Assembly (NCBI RefSeq): GCF_900110345.1
Contig: NZ_FODJ01000006.1
Span: forward strand, 1-64,000
DNA from: Amphibacillus marinus
GTDB taxonomy: Bacteria > Bacillota > Bacilli > Bacillales > Amphibacillaceae
Length of the DNA stretch: 64,000 nt
Direction of reading: 5' to 3'
The notes under the pieces are model-generated. The model had not been told where the DNA came from and did no database searches. It saw nothing but the letters and a program-made list of their open reading frames with translations. The translations under genes were made by a program, and so were the position numbers. Within the stretch, counting starts at the first letter, position 1. Each line of letters begins with the position of its first letter. This document shows, piece after piece, positions 9,284 through 17,565 of the stretch.

Positions 9284-9324
9284 TTAAAAAACCGATAAGA
9301 ACATTTTATTGTTCTTATCGGTTT
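9284..9324 (-). terminator. Strong intrinsic terminator between the aspartokinase gene and lpdV
   Basis: A perfect 15-bp stem (AAACCGATAAGAACA at 9289-9303 with its complement at 9310-9324) and a 6-nt loop. On the minus strand it is followed by a T run (tttttt). It would stop the aspartokinase transcript after it has crossed the repeat, and so isolates the bkd operon. Confidence 0.88.
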
Positions 9325-9344
9325 AAATAAATTATTTAGTTGTT

Positions 9345-9744
9345 ACTCAACATTTGCCCACTGAAAATAGTCATGAAGCCTTAATCATGTTTGGAAGAGT
9401 CGGCATTCACTACCCATGGTGACTCTCTTATCCGTTTGTCGCGCTATGTCGTTCCTAAAGGCAATGGATTCGCTTTCCGCGGGGCTGGCTTAAGGCCTAT
9501 AGGATGTATGGCAGTTAGACGTTGTCACAAGTGTTTTGGTGGGACGAGTAATCGCAGTCCCAGGACGTGACGGGTTTAGACTAACATCCCTCACCGTATG
9601 ATCCCGCAGCAGTCTCCCTCATTGCTCATCTCCACTTAGCTAGGTATTCGTAATGAATGAATCAGTGTAAACGTGCAAAGTGAGCTCAAGCCACTTCCAC
9701 GGAAAGTGGTACATAGCTCCACTAAGGGTTAATAACGATAGCTT
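9345..9744. repeat. Dispersed noncoding repeat, family L, copy 1
   Basis: A stretch of about 400 bp that aligns by eye with 31773-32257. Shared blocks include 'cactgaaaatagtcatgaag', 'cgctttccgcggggctggc', 'gcagttagacgttgtcac', 'ccaggacgtgacggg', 'cttagctaggtattc' and the end 'ttaataacgatagctt'. A 62-nt part (9511-9572) also aligns at roughly 85 percent with 50461-50522. It is less AT-rich than its surroundings and has no open coding frame of note. Confidence 0.8.
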
Positions 9745-9866
9745 AATTTAGAAATGAATTATTTATTAGAATAGCTACTGGTCATGTCAATACCTAACCT
9801 AGACTTAATCATTCGTCCGCGCTTCAGCCAGTTTAGCTGAACCTTACTATGTTAGGCTGTTAGCTG

Positions 9867-11213
9867 TTATCTGAAAAAAGCGTTATAAAGTGAGCGGACA
9901 GCACGCTCGACACCTTCCTCTTTAATCCCGAACATAACTGATACTTCTGAGGAGCCCTGGTTGATCATTTCTATATTTACTTTAGCATCAGCAAATGCCT
10001 GTGTTGCTTTGGCTGCCGTTCCAATATGGCTATGCATTTCCTCACCAACAATCATAATTAATGCTAGACCTCGTTCTATGTAAACCAAGTCTGGGTGCAA
10101 TTCATTGTTAATCCGTTCAATAACAAAGCTTTCTTTTTCAGGCGTCATTTGCTTCTCTCTTAACACAACCGATAAATCATCAATTCCTGAAGGTGTATGC
10201 TCATAAGAAATACCTTCATCCTCCAATATGTTTAGCAGACGTCTTCCGAAACCAACTTCTCTATTCATTAAATATTTACTGACGTATAAACTCATGAACC
10301 CTTTATCACTGGCAATACCAACAACCGGATTACCCCTCACCTCTTTTTCTGATACAATAATTGTCCCAAGCGCGTTTGGATTATTAGTATTCTTGATACA
10401 AACCGGGATTTTGGCCTTAAACGCTGGAATTAACGCTTCAGCATGAAATACCGAAAATCCTCCATAGGCTAATTCTCGCATCTCTTTATACGTTAATGAG
10501 GTAATTTCTTTCGGTTGATCAACAATTTGCGGATTGACACAATAGACTGAATCAACATCAGTAAAATTTTCATATAATTCCGCTTTTAAACCAGCTGCAA
10601 CAATTGAGCCCGTTATATCTGAGCCACCTCGTGAAAAAGTAACAAGTTTACCTTCTGGTGTGTAACCAAAGAAACCTGGAATAACAAAAATTTGGTTGCT
10701 TTTTCGCAGTTTATAAATCTTCTCAAAACTTTCAGGTAAAATTTGAGCGCTACCAGGTTGGTCACTAAGAATAATACCAGCATCTTGTGGGTTTAAATAA
10801 CGTGCATCTATGCCTAAAGAAATTAAATAAGTGCTAAGGATTTTTGCCAAAGAGTCCTCTCCACTTGCTTTAATAGCTTCTAACTTTGTTTCAATATCAT
10901 AATCTTTTTCTAACACTTGCACAAGATCTTGGCTAATCGTATTAACTAACTCGCTGGATAATTGTAAACCAGCAATAATGATTTGATAACGATGTAAAAC
11001 CCGCTCAAGTTCATATTGATAGTCTTTTCCCACTTGATAAGCGTTACCTAAATTAATTAGCAAATCCGTTACCTTTACATCTTCACTATTTCGTTTTCCA
11101 GGTGCTGATACCACGATTACACGTCTTGCCGGGTCGTCTTGAATAATACAAGCGACTTTCTTTAACTGCTCAGCACTCGCGACTGAGCTTCCCCCAAATT
11201 TGGCTACTTTCAT
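9867..11213 (-). CDS. thrD: Aspartate kinase (aspartokinase III type)
   Basis: Phosphorylates aspartate, the first step to lysine, threonine and methionine. It has 448 residues from MKVAKFGGSSVAS. The nucleotide-binding KFGGSS motif is at 5-10 and VVSAPGKR about 40-47. Two ACT-type regulatory repeats occupy roughly 300-448 (IMIVGEEMHSHIGTAAKAT is in the second). The start MKVAKFGGSS and monofunctional length fit the YclM/ThrD class rather than DapG or LysC. The ATG at 11213 was preferred to a TTG 15 nt upstream, because GGAG is correctly placed for the ATG and would overlap the TTG. No lysine riboswitch fits in the short upstream region. This gene is not next to bkd in B. subtilis. Confidence 0.93.
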   Translation of the reverse strand: MKVAKFGGSSVASAEQLKKVACIIQDDPARRVIVVSAPGKRNSEDVKVTDLLINLGNAYQVGKDYQYELERVLHRYQIIIAGLQLSSELVNTISQDLVQVLEKDYDIETKLEAIKASGEDSLAKILSTYLISLGIDARYLNPQDAGIILSDQPGSAQILPESFEKIYKLRKSNQIFVIPGFFGYTPEGKLVTFSRGGSDITGSIVAAGLKAELYENFTDVDSVYCVNPQIVDQPKEITSLTYKEMRELAYGGFSVFHAEALIPAFKAKIPVCIKNTNNPNALGTIIVSEKEVRGNPVVGIASDKGFMSLYVSKYLMNREVGFGRRLLNILEDEGISYEHTPSGIDDLSVVLREKQMTPEKESFVIERINNELHPDLVYIERGLALIMIVGEEMHSHIGTAAKATQAFADAKVNIEMINQGSSEVSVMFGIKEEGVERAVRSLYNAFFR

Positions 11214-11320
11214 GCTATACAACTCCAATATATTTTCTATTTATTAGATAGTATCACAAATAAGCATGAAATGTTATAAAAAAGGGCGTTAAATGTTGAA
11301 AACACAGGTAAAAAATTTAA

Positions 11321-11914
11321 TTATTGCTTAATGAAAAGTTGAGTCCAATATTTACCATCCTCAATATACCCAACTCCTATATGCGTGAAGTCAGCAAAAA
11401 GATTAGCCTTTTGTTCAGGATTAGCTAACCAAGCTTGAACAACTTGATGGGGAGTTTGTTGGCCTCTAGCAATGTTCTCTGCCGCACGTTGATAGCTAAT
11501 GTCATATTCAGAAAGTAAATTAAAGATTGTTTCTTCGGTAGGACTTTTATGGTCGAAATAATTTGCTTCTAGCATATCCGCCGCTTTAAACCTAGCAGCA
11601 ACAGAGAGTCGTTGACTCGGCCTTAAAATTGACAAACCATGACGTGCTCTTAGTTGATTAGTTAGTTGAATGACGATATGCTCAGTGTGTTTTATGGCAT
11701 CACTGGTTGGTATCTGAACCTTTTCATTTGGATAAATTAAATTAGGGTTATTAATTTGCGGATTCACTTCAATAACTTCCGTAACGCCTAAATCATATTT
11801 TTGCGCAATTTTCCACAGTGAGTCCCCTTTCTTAACGTTATATTCACTTTCAGCTAAAAGAAAGATTGGAAAAAGCATAGTAAACAGGGCAGATAAAGCC
11901 AAAATTTTGAGCAA
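11321..11914 (-). CDS. Secreted LysM and CAP-domain protein
   Basis: A 197-residue exported protein. A signal peptide spans about 1-22 (cleavage after AES possible), a LysM domain about 24-70 (YNVKKGDSLWKIAQKYD) binds peptidoglycan or chitin-like glycan, and a CAP/SCP domain about 80-197 shows QLTNQLRARHGL, NYFDHKSPT, AAENIARG and HIGVGYIEDGKYWTQLF. Similar proteins occur in spore coats and envelopes (SafA- and YkwD-like). The usual HR(A)N motif region reads NPEQKANLF. The start is TTG, supported by AAGGAGG 8 nt upstream. That ribosome binding site lies in the 3-prime arm of the spo0A terminator hairpin, so expression may depend on readthrough or be dampened by folding. Confidence 0.88.
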   Translation of the reverse strand: MLKILALSALFTMLFPIFLLAESEYNVKKGDSLWKIAQKYDLGVTEVIEVNPQINNPNLIYPNEKVQIPTSDAIKHTEHIVIQLTNQLRARHGLSILRPSQRLSVAARFKAADMLEANYFDHKSPTEETIFNLLSEYDISYQRAAENIARGQQTPHQVVQAWLANPEQKANLFADFTHIGVGYIEDGKYWTQLFIKQ

Positions 11915-11916
11915 AA

Positions 11917-11962
11917 TAAAAACCTCCTTTTATTCGTTATTATGGACGAACAAGGAGGTTTT
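11917..11962 (-). terminator. spo0A terminator hairpin that contains the next gene's ribosome binding site
   Basis: An 11-bp perfect stem, AAAACCTCCTT (11919-11929) with AAGGAGGTTTT (11952-11962), plus an inner TTCGT/ACGAA pairing. On the minus strand the 3-prime arm AAGGAGG is followed by TTTTTATTTT. It therefore looks like an intrinsic terminator after spo0A, and the same AAGGAGG is the only Shine-Dalgarno sequence for the LysM-CAP gene (TTG at 11914). Confidence 0.85.
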
Positions 11963-11967
11963 ATGCG

Positions 11968-12747
11968 CTAGCTTGCGCGATATTCAAGTCTTAAGTGATC
12001 AGCTACCATGGCGATAAATTCTGAATTAGTCGGTTTTGCCTTAGTACTACTGACGGTATAACCAAACAAATCAGAAATTGAATCAATATTACCTCGGCTC
12101 CAGGCAACTTCAATGGCATGACGAATAGCTCGTTCAACTCGTGAAGGTGTGGTATTGTATTTCTTAGCAATATCAGGATACAGTACCTTTGTAATTGAAC
12201 CAAGTAACTCAATGTCATTAAAGATCATGGTAATAGCTTCGCGCAAATACATGTAGCCTTTAATATGAGCAGGCACGCCTACTTCATGAATAATATTGGT
12301 GATACTGGCTTCAAGATCAAACTTGTTTTGTTTATGATCTGCATGCTTTGCTGTTTTTCGTTCTTTCACTGGTTTACCGTATACTTGTCTTACTTGATCT
12401 GCGAGATTGTCTAAATCAAAGGGCTTTAAAATAAAATAGGAAGCACCAAGATCAGCTGCTTTTTTCATAACATCTTCTTGACCGAAAGCCGTTAACATAA
12501 TAACATGAGGTTGCTTTGCTAAATTTAAATGTTTCATTCTAGAGAGCACTGCTAAGCCATCAACATGAGGCATAATAATGTCTAGAATAACGACATCCGG
12601 CTTACATATTTCAAATAGCTCTAAGCTATCTTTACCATTATAAGCAGTCCCAACCACTTCTAAGTCTTTCTGTTCGTCAAAATAATCCTCCATCATTCGA
12701 ATTAACTCTTGATTGTCATCAACTAAACAAACTTTGATTTTACTCAC
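11968..12747 (-). CDS. spo0A: Stage 0 sporulation response regulator Spo0A
   Basis: Master transcription factor for entry into sporulation, activated by the phosphorelay. It has 259 residues. The receiver domain is 1-120, with acidic pocket VDDN near 9-12, phosphorylated Asp56 in VVILDIIMP, a switch Thr in MLTAFG and Lys in LKPFD. The C-terminal DNA-binding domain is about 145-259, with the signature [18 protein letters not shown] that reads the 0A box, and [14 protein letters not shown] at the end. The start is GTG with AAGGAGG, as in B. subtilis. It sits downstream of spoIVB as usual. Confidence 0.98.
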   Translation of the reverse strand: MSKIKVCLVDDNQELIRMMEDYFDEQKDLEVVGTAYNGKDSLELFEICKPDVVILDIIMPHVDGLAVLSRMKHLNLAKQPHVIMLTAFGQEDVMKKAADLGASYFILKPFDLDNLADQVRQVYGKPVKERKTAKHADHKQNKFDLEASITNIIHEVGVPAHIKGYMYLREAITMIFNDIELLGSITKVLYPDIAKKYNTTPSRVERAIRHAIEVAWSRGNIDSISDLFGYTVSSTKAKPTNSEFIAMVADHLRLEYRAS

Positions 12748-12783
12748 ACTAATTCCTCCTTAATAACCTTTATTCTCATAAGT

Positions 12784-12812
12784 AAATTCGACAGCACTTT
12801 TCTATTTCCTGT
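12784..12812 (-). promoter_or_regulatory. Sigma-H promoter of spo0A overlapping a 0A box
   Basis: Minus-strand sequence ACAGGAAAT, then 11 nt, then GTCGAATTT, matches the sigma-H consensus RnAGGAwWW-N11/12-RnnGAATww at every defined position. The minus 10 GAAT lies inside TGTCGAA, an exact 0A box (plus-strand TTCGACA at 12787-12793). The predicted start is about 30 nt before the spo0A GTG. In B. subtilis the sporulation promoter Ps is likewise sigma-H dependent and Spo0A controlled. Confidence 0.85.
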
Positions 12813-12887
12813 TAAAATAAATAAGAAAATTATTTTACGATTAATGTTCTTATATTTCGATTTAACCTTACAAAGATAACTTGCTTT

Positions 12888-12894
12888 TGTCGAA
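12888..12894. promoter_or_regulatory. Upstream 0A box
   Basis: The plus strand reads TGTCGAA, an exact match to the Spo0A binding site, about 95 bp upstream of the 0A box that overlaps the sigma-H promoter. Two sites in this short region make chance less likely. Confidence 0.6.
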
Positions 12895-12988
12895 AATTAT
12901 CTACTTCTACTATAACATAAAATGGTAGCTAATAAAGCCTTTTTGGAATTTCTTTGTAAAAAATAAAATAAAAAAAGTATTTTAAAAA

Positions 12989-13068
12989 ATCCGAACATTA
13001 TGTCTAAATGCAATTGGCGTTTAGTCAAAATGTTCGGATACATCGTTTTAGTATTAAGTTATGTCTGA
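12989..13068. repeat. Hairpin repeat, family H, copy 1 (degenerate)
   Basis: ATCCGAACATT and its mate AATGTTCGGAT pair across a short centre, followed by 'agtattaagttatgtctgag'. It resembles the copies at 23647-23779 and 61864-61984 but lacks a clear 'gggac' left end. It lies between spo0A and spoIVB and could act as a spoIVB terminator. Confidence 0.7.
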
Positions 13069-13080
13069 GTTTAGAAACGT

Positions 13081-14361
13081 TTAACTTGCTTCTACCATAG
13101 TATTGGTATGATTAATTTCAGCTTCATCAAGCATCCACTCAATATGAATGCCATATCCAGAAGTTGGATCATTGACAAATACATGGGTAACAGCACCAAT
13201 TAGTTTATTATTTTGGATAATCGGACTTCCACTCATACCTTGAACAATGCCACCGGTTTCTTCAAGAAGTCGTTTATCCGTTACTTTGACAACCATCCCT
13301 TTAGTGGCTGGGTTTTTTTGCTTAACTGAATTAATAATTTCAACATCAAATGCCTCTACTTGTTCATTATTAATTACAGTTAGAATTTGTGCTGGACCCT
13401 CTTTTACCTCTTCAGGCTTGCTAATTGCGATAGGCGTCTTATATAATTCATTTATTAAATCAAATTGAAGTTTACCAAAAACACCGTAGGCACTATTTTT
13501 TGTGATCGTTCCAATTTCACCTTCTTGTCGATTAAATGTTGCTTTTTTCTCACCTGGTTTTCCACTATTCCCTTTTTCAATAGAAGTAATAGTTGATTTT
13601 ACTATTGTTCCTGATTCAATTTCAATTGGTTCTCTTGTATCCATATCAGAAATGACATGACCTAATGCACCATATTTTTCAGTTTTAGGATCATAAAAGG
13701 TCATGGTACCAATACCTGCTGCAGAGTCTCTTATATATAACCCCATACGATAACCTTCTGTTTTATCATCATATTCAGGAAGTATTTCTTCATCAAAAAC
13801 ACGAGTTCCTCGTTTATAAGTAACAGATAAAGGTTTGTTACTTTCACCAGCTACTTTAACAATCGGAGCGATATCCTGTATTGCATTAATATCTTTACCG
13901 CCTAACGTCAAGATGGTATCACCAATTTCAACACCTGCTTCTTGGCCAGGCGAACGCAGTTGTTCTTTAGATCCAACTTGATGATAACCAACGACAAGAA
14001 CTCCCAACGTGTCTAAATTTACGCCAATCGATTGTCCGCCTGGAATTACTTCATAAACGTCATTTACATTCACATTGACCTTCTTTATTGGAAAACCATT
14101 GTAAGTATAGTACAAAGACGTTTCACCAATATTAATTGGCCAAATTTGATCATTTTCAATTTTGATAATGCTTTGAGTTGAATTAGCTTCAATCTCACCA
14201 TGATTAAAATGAGAAGTATAAACGGATTCAACTTGATTCTTATATAACTGTATTTCATTTGGAATAGCCAAATATTCTTTTACCATAGGTACAAACGGTA
14301 TACAAGCCATTGCAAGAAGAATAATTAAGCCACATATATATTTAACAGGGGGGTTTTTCAC
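13081..14361 (-). CDS. spoIVB: SpoIVB peptidase (S55 serine protease)
   Basis: Forespore-secreted serine protease that cleaves SpoIVFA to switch on pro-sigma-K processing. It has 426 residues. An N-terminal membrane anchor or signal is at about 9-27, a PDZ domain at about 100-190 (GVLVVGYHQVGSKEQLRSPG) and the S55 domain follows. The catalytic His is in YGALGHVISD and the catalytic Ser in GMSGSPIIQ. The start is GTG with AGGAG upstream. It is followed by spo0A, the standard order. No clear sigma-F or sigma-G promoter was recognised in the 186-bp gap to recN. Confidence 0.97.
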   Translation of the reverse strand: MKNPPVKYICGLIILLAMACIPFVPMVKEYLAIPNEIQLYKNQVESVYTSHFNHGEIEANSTQSIIKIENDQIWPINIGETSLYYTYNGFPIKKVNVNVNDVYEVIPGGQSIGVNLDTLGVLVVGYHQVGSKEQLRSPGQEAGVEIGDTILTLGGKDINAIQDIAPIVKVAGESNKPLSVTYKRGTRVFDEEILPEYDDKTEGYRMGLYIRDSAAGIGTMTFYDPKTEKYGALGHVISDMDTREPIEIESGTIVKSTITSIEKGNSGKPGEKKATFNRQEGEIGTITKNSAYGVFGKLQFDLINELYKTPIAISKPEEVKEGPAQILTVINNEQVEAFDVEIINSVKQKNPATKGMVVKVTDKRLLEETGGIVQGMSGSPIIQNNKLIGAVTHVFVNDPTSGYGIHIEWMLDEAEINHTNTMVEAS

Positions 14362-14547
14362 AAGTCATGCTCCTCTTCTTGGTCTTTTTTATTTATCTGT
14401 ACCTCTAATTTGACCTTGAAGCATGCTTTTTAAACCCTGTAAAGTTCTCAAAAAAAAGAGATGTTTTCCTGTCAATACTCTGTTTCCCTTAACAGATTAA
14501 GGAAACATTAAAGTGTCTTGACAATAGAATACACCTACATATAATTA

Positions 14548-16254
14548 TTATTTTTTTATTGTGTCAGCATGTTCAATTAATTCATTGGCATGCATAAGGG
14601 AAGCTTTGGTTAGCTCAGTCCCAGTAATCATTCGCGCAATCTCCTCAACCTGCTGTTTTTTTTCAAGCTGAGAAACTATAGTATGCGTTGAATTTTGAAG
14701 CATTTTTTTTTCGATTAAAATATGTGTATCCGCCATTGCAGCAACCTGTGGTAAGTGGGTAATGCATAAAACTTGTGATTTAGCAGCAATATTTACAATT
14801 TTTTCTGCAATAGCCTGTGCTACTCTTCCACTGACGCCAGTATCTACTTCGTCAAAAATAACGCTTGTAACACCTTGATGTTTAGCAAATATTTTTTTTA
14901 ATGCCAGCATGATTCTTGAAAGTTCCCCACCAGAAGCAACTTTATTTAACGGCTTTAAAGGTTCACCTGGGTTAGTTGAAAGCATAAATTGTACATAATC
15001 AAATCCATTCAGTCCAAGGTTTTTAGCAGAAACGTTACCGGTTATTCTTTTCGAAATATCAACTTGAAATTGAGCTTTTTCTAAGTATAAATCCTTTAAC
15101 TCCTTATGCATACTTACTTTAAGCCTTGCTGCATTATTTATTCTAATATCATGTAAATGGTTTGCTTCAGCAATGGCATCCTCTGTATATGCTTGAAGAT
15201 GATTCTGAAGCTGCTGCATCGACTGATCGCGATCTTTTAGCTGGTCAATTTCATCCTCAACTTTTGCCGCATATTCAAGCATCTCATTTACTGATGAACC
15301 ATACTTTCTCATTAAACGATTTAGTTCATTTAAACGAGATTCGATAAGATTGAGACGATTTGGATCAAACTCGAGTTGGTCTAAATATTGTCTTAATCGC
15401 ATGGCTATGTCTTCTACTAAATAAAAATGATTTGAAAATTGCTCTGCCTCTTCTTTTAAATTCTGTTCATATGTACTTGCTGTTTCCAATGCCGACAAAG
15501 CTAGTGACAACCAGTCTAATCCATGACGTTCTCCGTGCAATGCACTATACGCCTCTTGAACATTTTGAAAAATCCGATCATAATTAGCTAAACGGTCACG
15601 CTCTTTTTCTAACTGTTCATCTTCATTAGGCGTTAATTCGGCATCCTTCAATTCTTTTAATTGAAATGTCAATAAATCTAAGCGCTGAATTATCTCTTGT
15701 TCATTTTTTTCAAAATGTTTTAGTCGGCCTTTCACTGCTAGCAGCTTTTTATATATGGATTGATATTCTTTTTGGACTTCTTCAATTTCGTCACGACTAT
15801 ATAGATCGAGCAGCTGAATGTGGCGGTCAGCATCCATTAAGGACTGCGTTTCATGCTGAGTGTGAATATCAATTAATAGGCGGCCGAATTCACGTAGTAT
15901 AGCTAAGGTAATAAGTGAGCCATTTACCCGACAAATACTTTTTCCCGAAGCGCTTATCGTGCGATGCAGTACAAACATACCATCATTATCTGTTTCAACA
16001 CCGTAAGTTTCAGCAATTTGAAAAACTTCATGCTTAGGATCGTCAACATTAAATAAACCCTCAAGTGTTGCTTTTTTTGAGCCATGACGAATATACTCAA
16101 CAGAGCCACGTCCACCACTCAACAACTGGATGGCATCAATAATTATTGATTTCCCTGCTCCGGTTTCCCCAGTAAGAACCGTTAGTCCACTATTGAAATT
16201 AATAGTTAAATGATCAATAATTGCGAAATCCTTAATAGAAAGTTCTGTTAGCAT
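14548..16254 (-). CDS. recN: DNA repair protein RecN
   Basis: SMC-like ATPase that gathers at double-strand breaks. It has 568 residues from MLTELSIKDFAIIDHL. The Walker A motif GETGAGKS lies near residue 30, the central region 150-370 is coiled coil, the ABC signature region is ASGGELSRIMLALKK, and Walker B is VIFDEVDTGVSG. The frame is open 63 bp further upstream, but that part overlaps ahrC; the ATG at 16254 has GGGGTGAT before it. It follows ahrC by 16 nt, the conserved ahrC-recN pair of Firmicutes. Confidence 0.97.
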   Translation of the reverse strand: MLTELSIKDFAIIDHLTINFNSGLTVLTGETGAGKSIIIDAIQLLSGGRGSVEYIRHGSKKATLEGLFNVDDPKHEVFQIAETYGVETDNDGMFVLHRTISASGKSICRVNGSLITLAILREFGRLLIDIHTQHETQSLMDADRHIQLLDLYSRDEIEEVQKEYQSIYKKLLAVKGRLKHFEKNEQEIIQRLDLLTFQLKELKDAELTPNEDEQLEKERDRLANYDRIFQNVQEAYSALHGERHGLDWLSLALSALETASTYEQNLKEEAEQFSNHFYLVEDIAMRLRQYLDQLEFDPNRLNLIESRLNELNRLMRKYGSSVNEMLEYAAKVEDEIDQLKDRDQSMQQLQNHLQAYTEDAIAEANHLHDIRINNAARLKVSMHKELKDLYLEKAQFQVDISKRITGNVSAKNLGLNGFDYVQFMLSTNPGEPLKPLNKVASGGELSRIMLALKKIFAKHQGVTSVIFDEVDTGVSGRVAQAIAEKIVNIAAKSQVLCITHLPQVAAMADTHILIEKKMLQNSTHTIVSQLEKKQQVEEIARMITGTELTKASLMHANELIEHADTIKK

Positions 16255-16270
16255 AAAACAATCACCCCAC

Positions 16271-16720
16271 TTATAGCATCTCCAAAAAACGTTTCTCAAT
16301 TTCGTCAGTAACTGCAATATCCTTACAAATAATTAAGATCGTGTCATCACCGCAAATAGTTCCTAATATTTCATTCCAATCTAAATTATCAATGAGAGCG
16401 CCTAATGCATTGGCATTTCCCGGTAAGGTCTTAAGGACTAAAAAATGAGTAGCTTTGTCAACACCTACAAACGCATCACGCATTAACCTTTTAAGCTTTT
16501 CAAGTGGATTAAAACGTTGGTCAGCTGGCAGGCTATATTTATAACGCCCATCAGTCATCGGTACTTTCACTAAATGCAACTCTTTAATATCACGAGAAAT
16601 AGTGGCTTGGGTCACGTTATAGCCTTCACTTCTAAGAATATCGACTAACTCATCCTGTGTCTCAACATCATGGTTGGCAATGAATTCTCTAATCTTTATA
16701 TGCCGTTGTCCTTTATTCAT
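16271..16720 (-). CDS. ahrC: Arginine repressor ArgR/AhrC
   Basis: Arginine-sensing hexameric regulator that represses arginine synthesis and activates catabolism. It has 149 residues. The winged-helix DNA-binding domain is 1-70 ([20 protein letters not shown]) and the C-terminal domain binds arginine ([15 protein letters not shown] and [13 protein letters not shown], which includes the GD/DD contact motif). It is 2 nt from tlyA and directly upstream of recN. Confidence 0.97.
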   Translation of the reverse strand: MNKGQRHIKIREFIANHDVETQDELVDILRSEGYNVTQATISRDIKELHLVKVPMTDGRYKYSLPADQRFNPLEKLKRLMRDAFVGVDKATHFLVLKTLPGNANALGALIDNLDWNEILGTICGDDTILIICKDIAVTDEIEKRFLEML

Positions 16721-16722
16721 TT

Positions 16723-17562
16723 TTATCTTCCTTTCTTAGCATCGACTAATTGCTGATGCGCATCTTTTACCACCTTATTTATTTGAGTAATACAGGGCTC
16801 ACTTTCACCCTTCCATACCTTATTAAGAGTAAAATGCGCTAAAAATTCGATATTCCCATCACCACCGGTAATAGGTGAAAAGGTGAGTTGGTTTAAAGTG
16901 AATCTTTGCTGCTCAGCAAATTTAACAATTGCAATCAGGACCTGTTGATGGATCACTGGGTCCTTCACAATACCTTTTTTGCCCACCTGATCTTTACCTG
17001 CTTCAAATTGTGGTTTAATTAACGCAATTACATCACTACCATTTTCTAAAATATCGCGTAAAGGTGGTAAAATTAGCTTGAGTGAAATGAAGGAAACGTC
17101 AATTGTGGCTATATTAGGAGTTCCTTTAGTAAACATAGCAGCTGTCGCATAACGGAAATTAGTCCGCTCCATCACTTCTACACGCTGATCATTTCGAAGT
17201 TTCCATGCTAACTGATTATAGCCAACATCAACTGCATAACACAGAGATGCACCATTTTGAAGCGCACAGTCAGTAAAGCCGCCGGTCGAAGAGCCAATAT
17301 CTAGCATTATCCTTTCATGCATTGAGATATCAAAAAAAGAAAGCGCTTTTTCTAACTTTAACCCTCCCCTTCCTACGTAAGGCATTTTGTTTCCTTTTAC
17401 CAAAAGTGGAATGTCTTCATTAACCTTAAGTCCCGGTTTATCAAGTCTTTCGGTTTCAGAATAGACTGTCCCCGCCATAATTGCTCGTTTGGCCTGTTCT
17501 CTTGTTTCAATCAGTCCTCTTTCAACGAGTAATATATCTAATCTCAGTTTGTTTACTTTCAT
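16723..17562 (-). CDS. tlyA: TlyA-family rRNA 2'-O-methyltransferase
   Basis: S4 domain plus Rossmann-fold methyltransferase of 279 residues (YqxC in B. subtilis). The S4 RNA-binding domain is about 5-65 ([19 protein letters not shown]). The SAM-binding region [20 protein letters not shown] lies near residue 85, and the conserved Lys of the K-D-K-E set is in [10 protein letters not shown]. Family members methylate 16S and/or 23S rRNA. The gene starts 3 nt after dxs ends, so it is co-translated in the dxs operon. Confidence 0.94.
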   Translation of the reverse strand: MKVNKLRLDILLVERGLIETREQAKRAIMAGTVYSETERLDKPGLKVNEDIPLLVKGNKMPYVGRGGLKLEKALSFFDISMHERIMLDIGSSTGGFTDCALQNGASLCYAVDVGYNQLAWKLRNDQRVEVMERTNFRYATAAMFTKGTPNIATIDVSFISLKLILPPLRDILENGSDVIALIKPQFEAGKDQVGKKGIVKDPVIHQQVLIAIVKFAEQQRFTLNQLTFSPITGGDGNIEFLAHFTLNKVWKGESEPCITQINKVVKDAHQQLVDAKKGR

Positions 17563-17565
17563 ACG

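Larger units (their letters stand above)
9089..9866. other. Gene-free stretch: operon leader, terminator and large repeat
   Basis: This 778-bp stretch holds the bkd promoter area (about 9089-9285, AT-rich, with TATAAT-like 'attataat' close to the start codon), a strong terminator at 9284-9324, the 400-bp repeat copy 1 at 9345-9744, and about 120 bp of unremarkable sequence before the aspartokinase stop. No coding frame is convincing. In B. subtilis the genes bkdR, ptb, bcd and buk would lie on the far side of lpdV, and none is present. Confidence 0.7.

Noticed and set aside
9271-9286. A catabolite-response (cre) site 'tgtaaagcacttaa' before lpdV
   Set aside because: The central CG of cre is GC here and the palindrome is weak. 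It also overlaps the terminator flank.
11229-11320. A lysine riboswitch upstream of the aspartokinase
   Set aside because: Fewer than 100 bp separate it from the next gene, and none of the lysine riboswitch core sequences are present.
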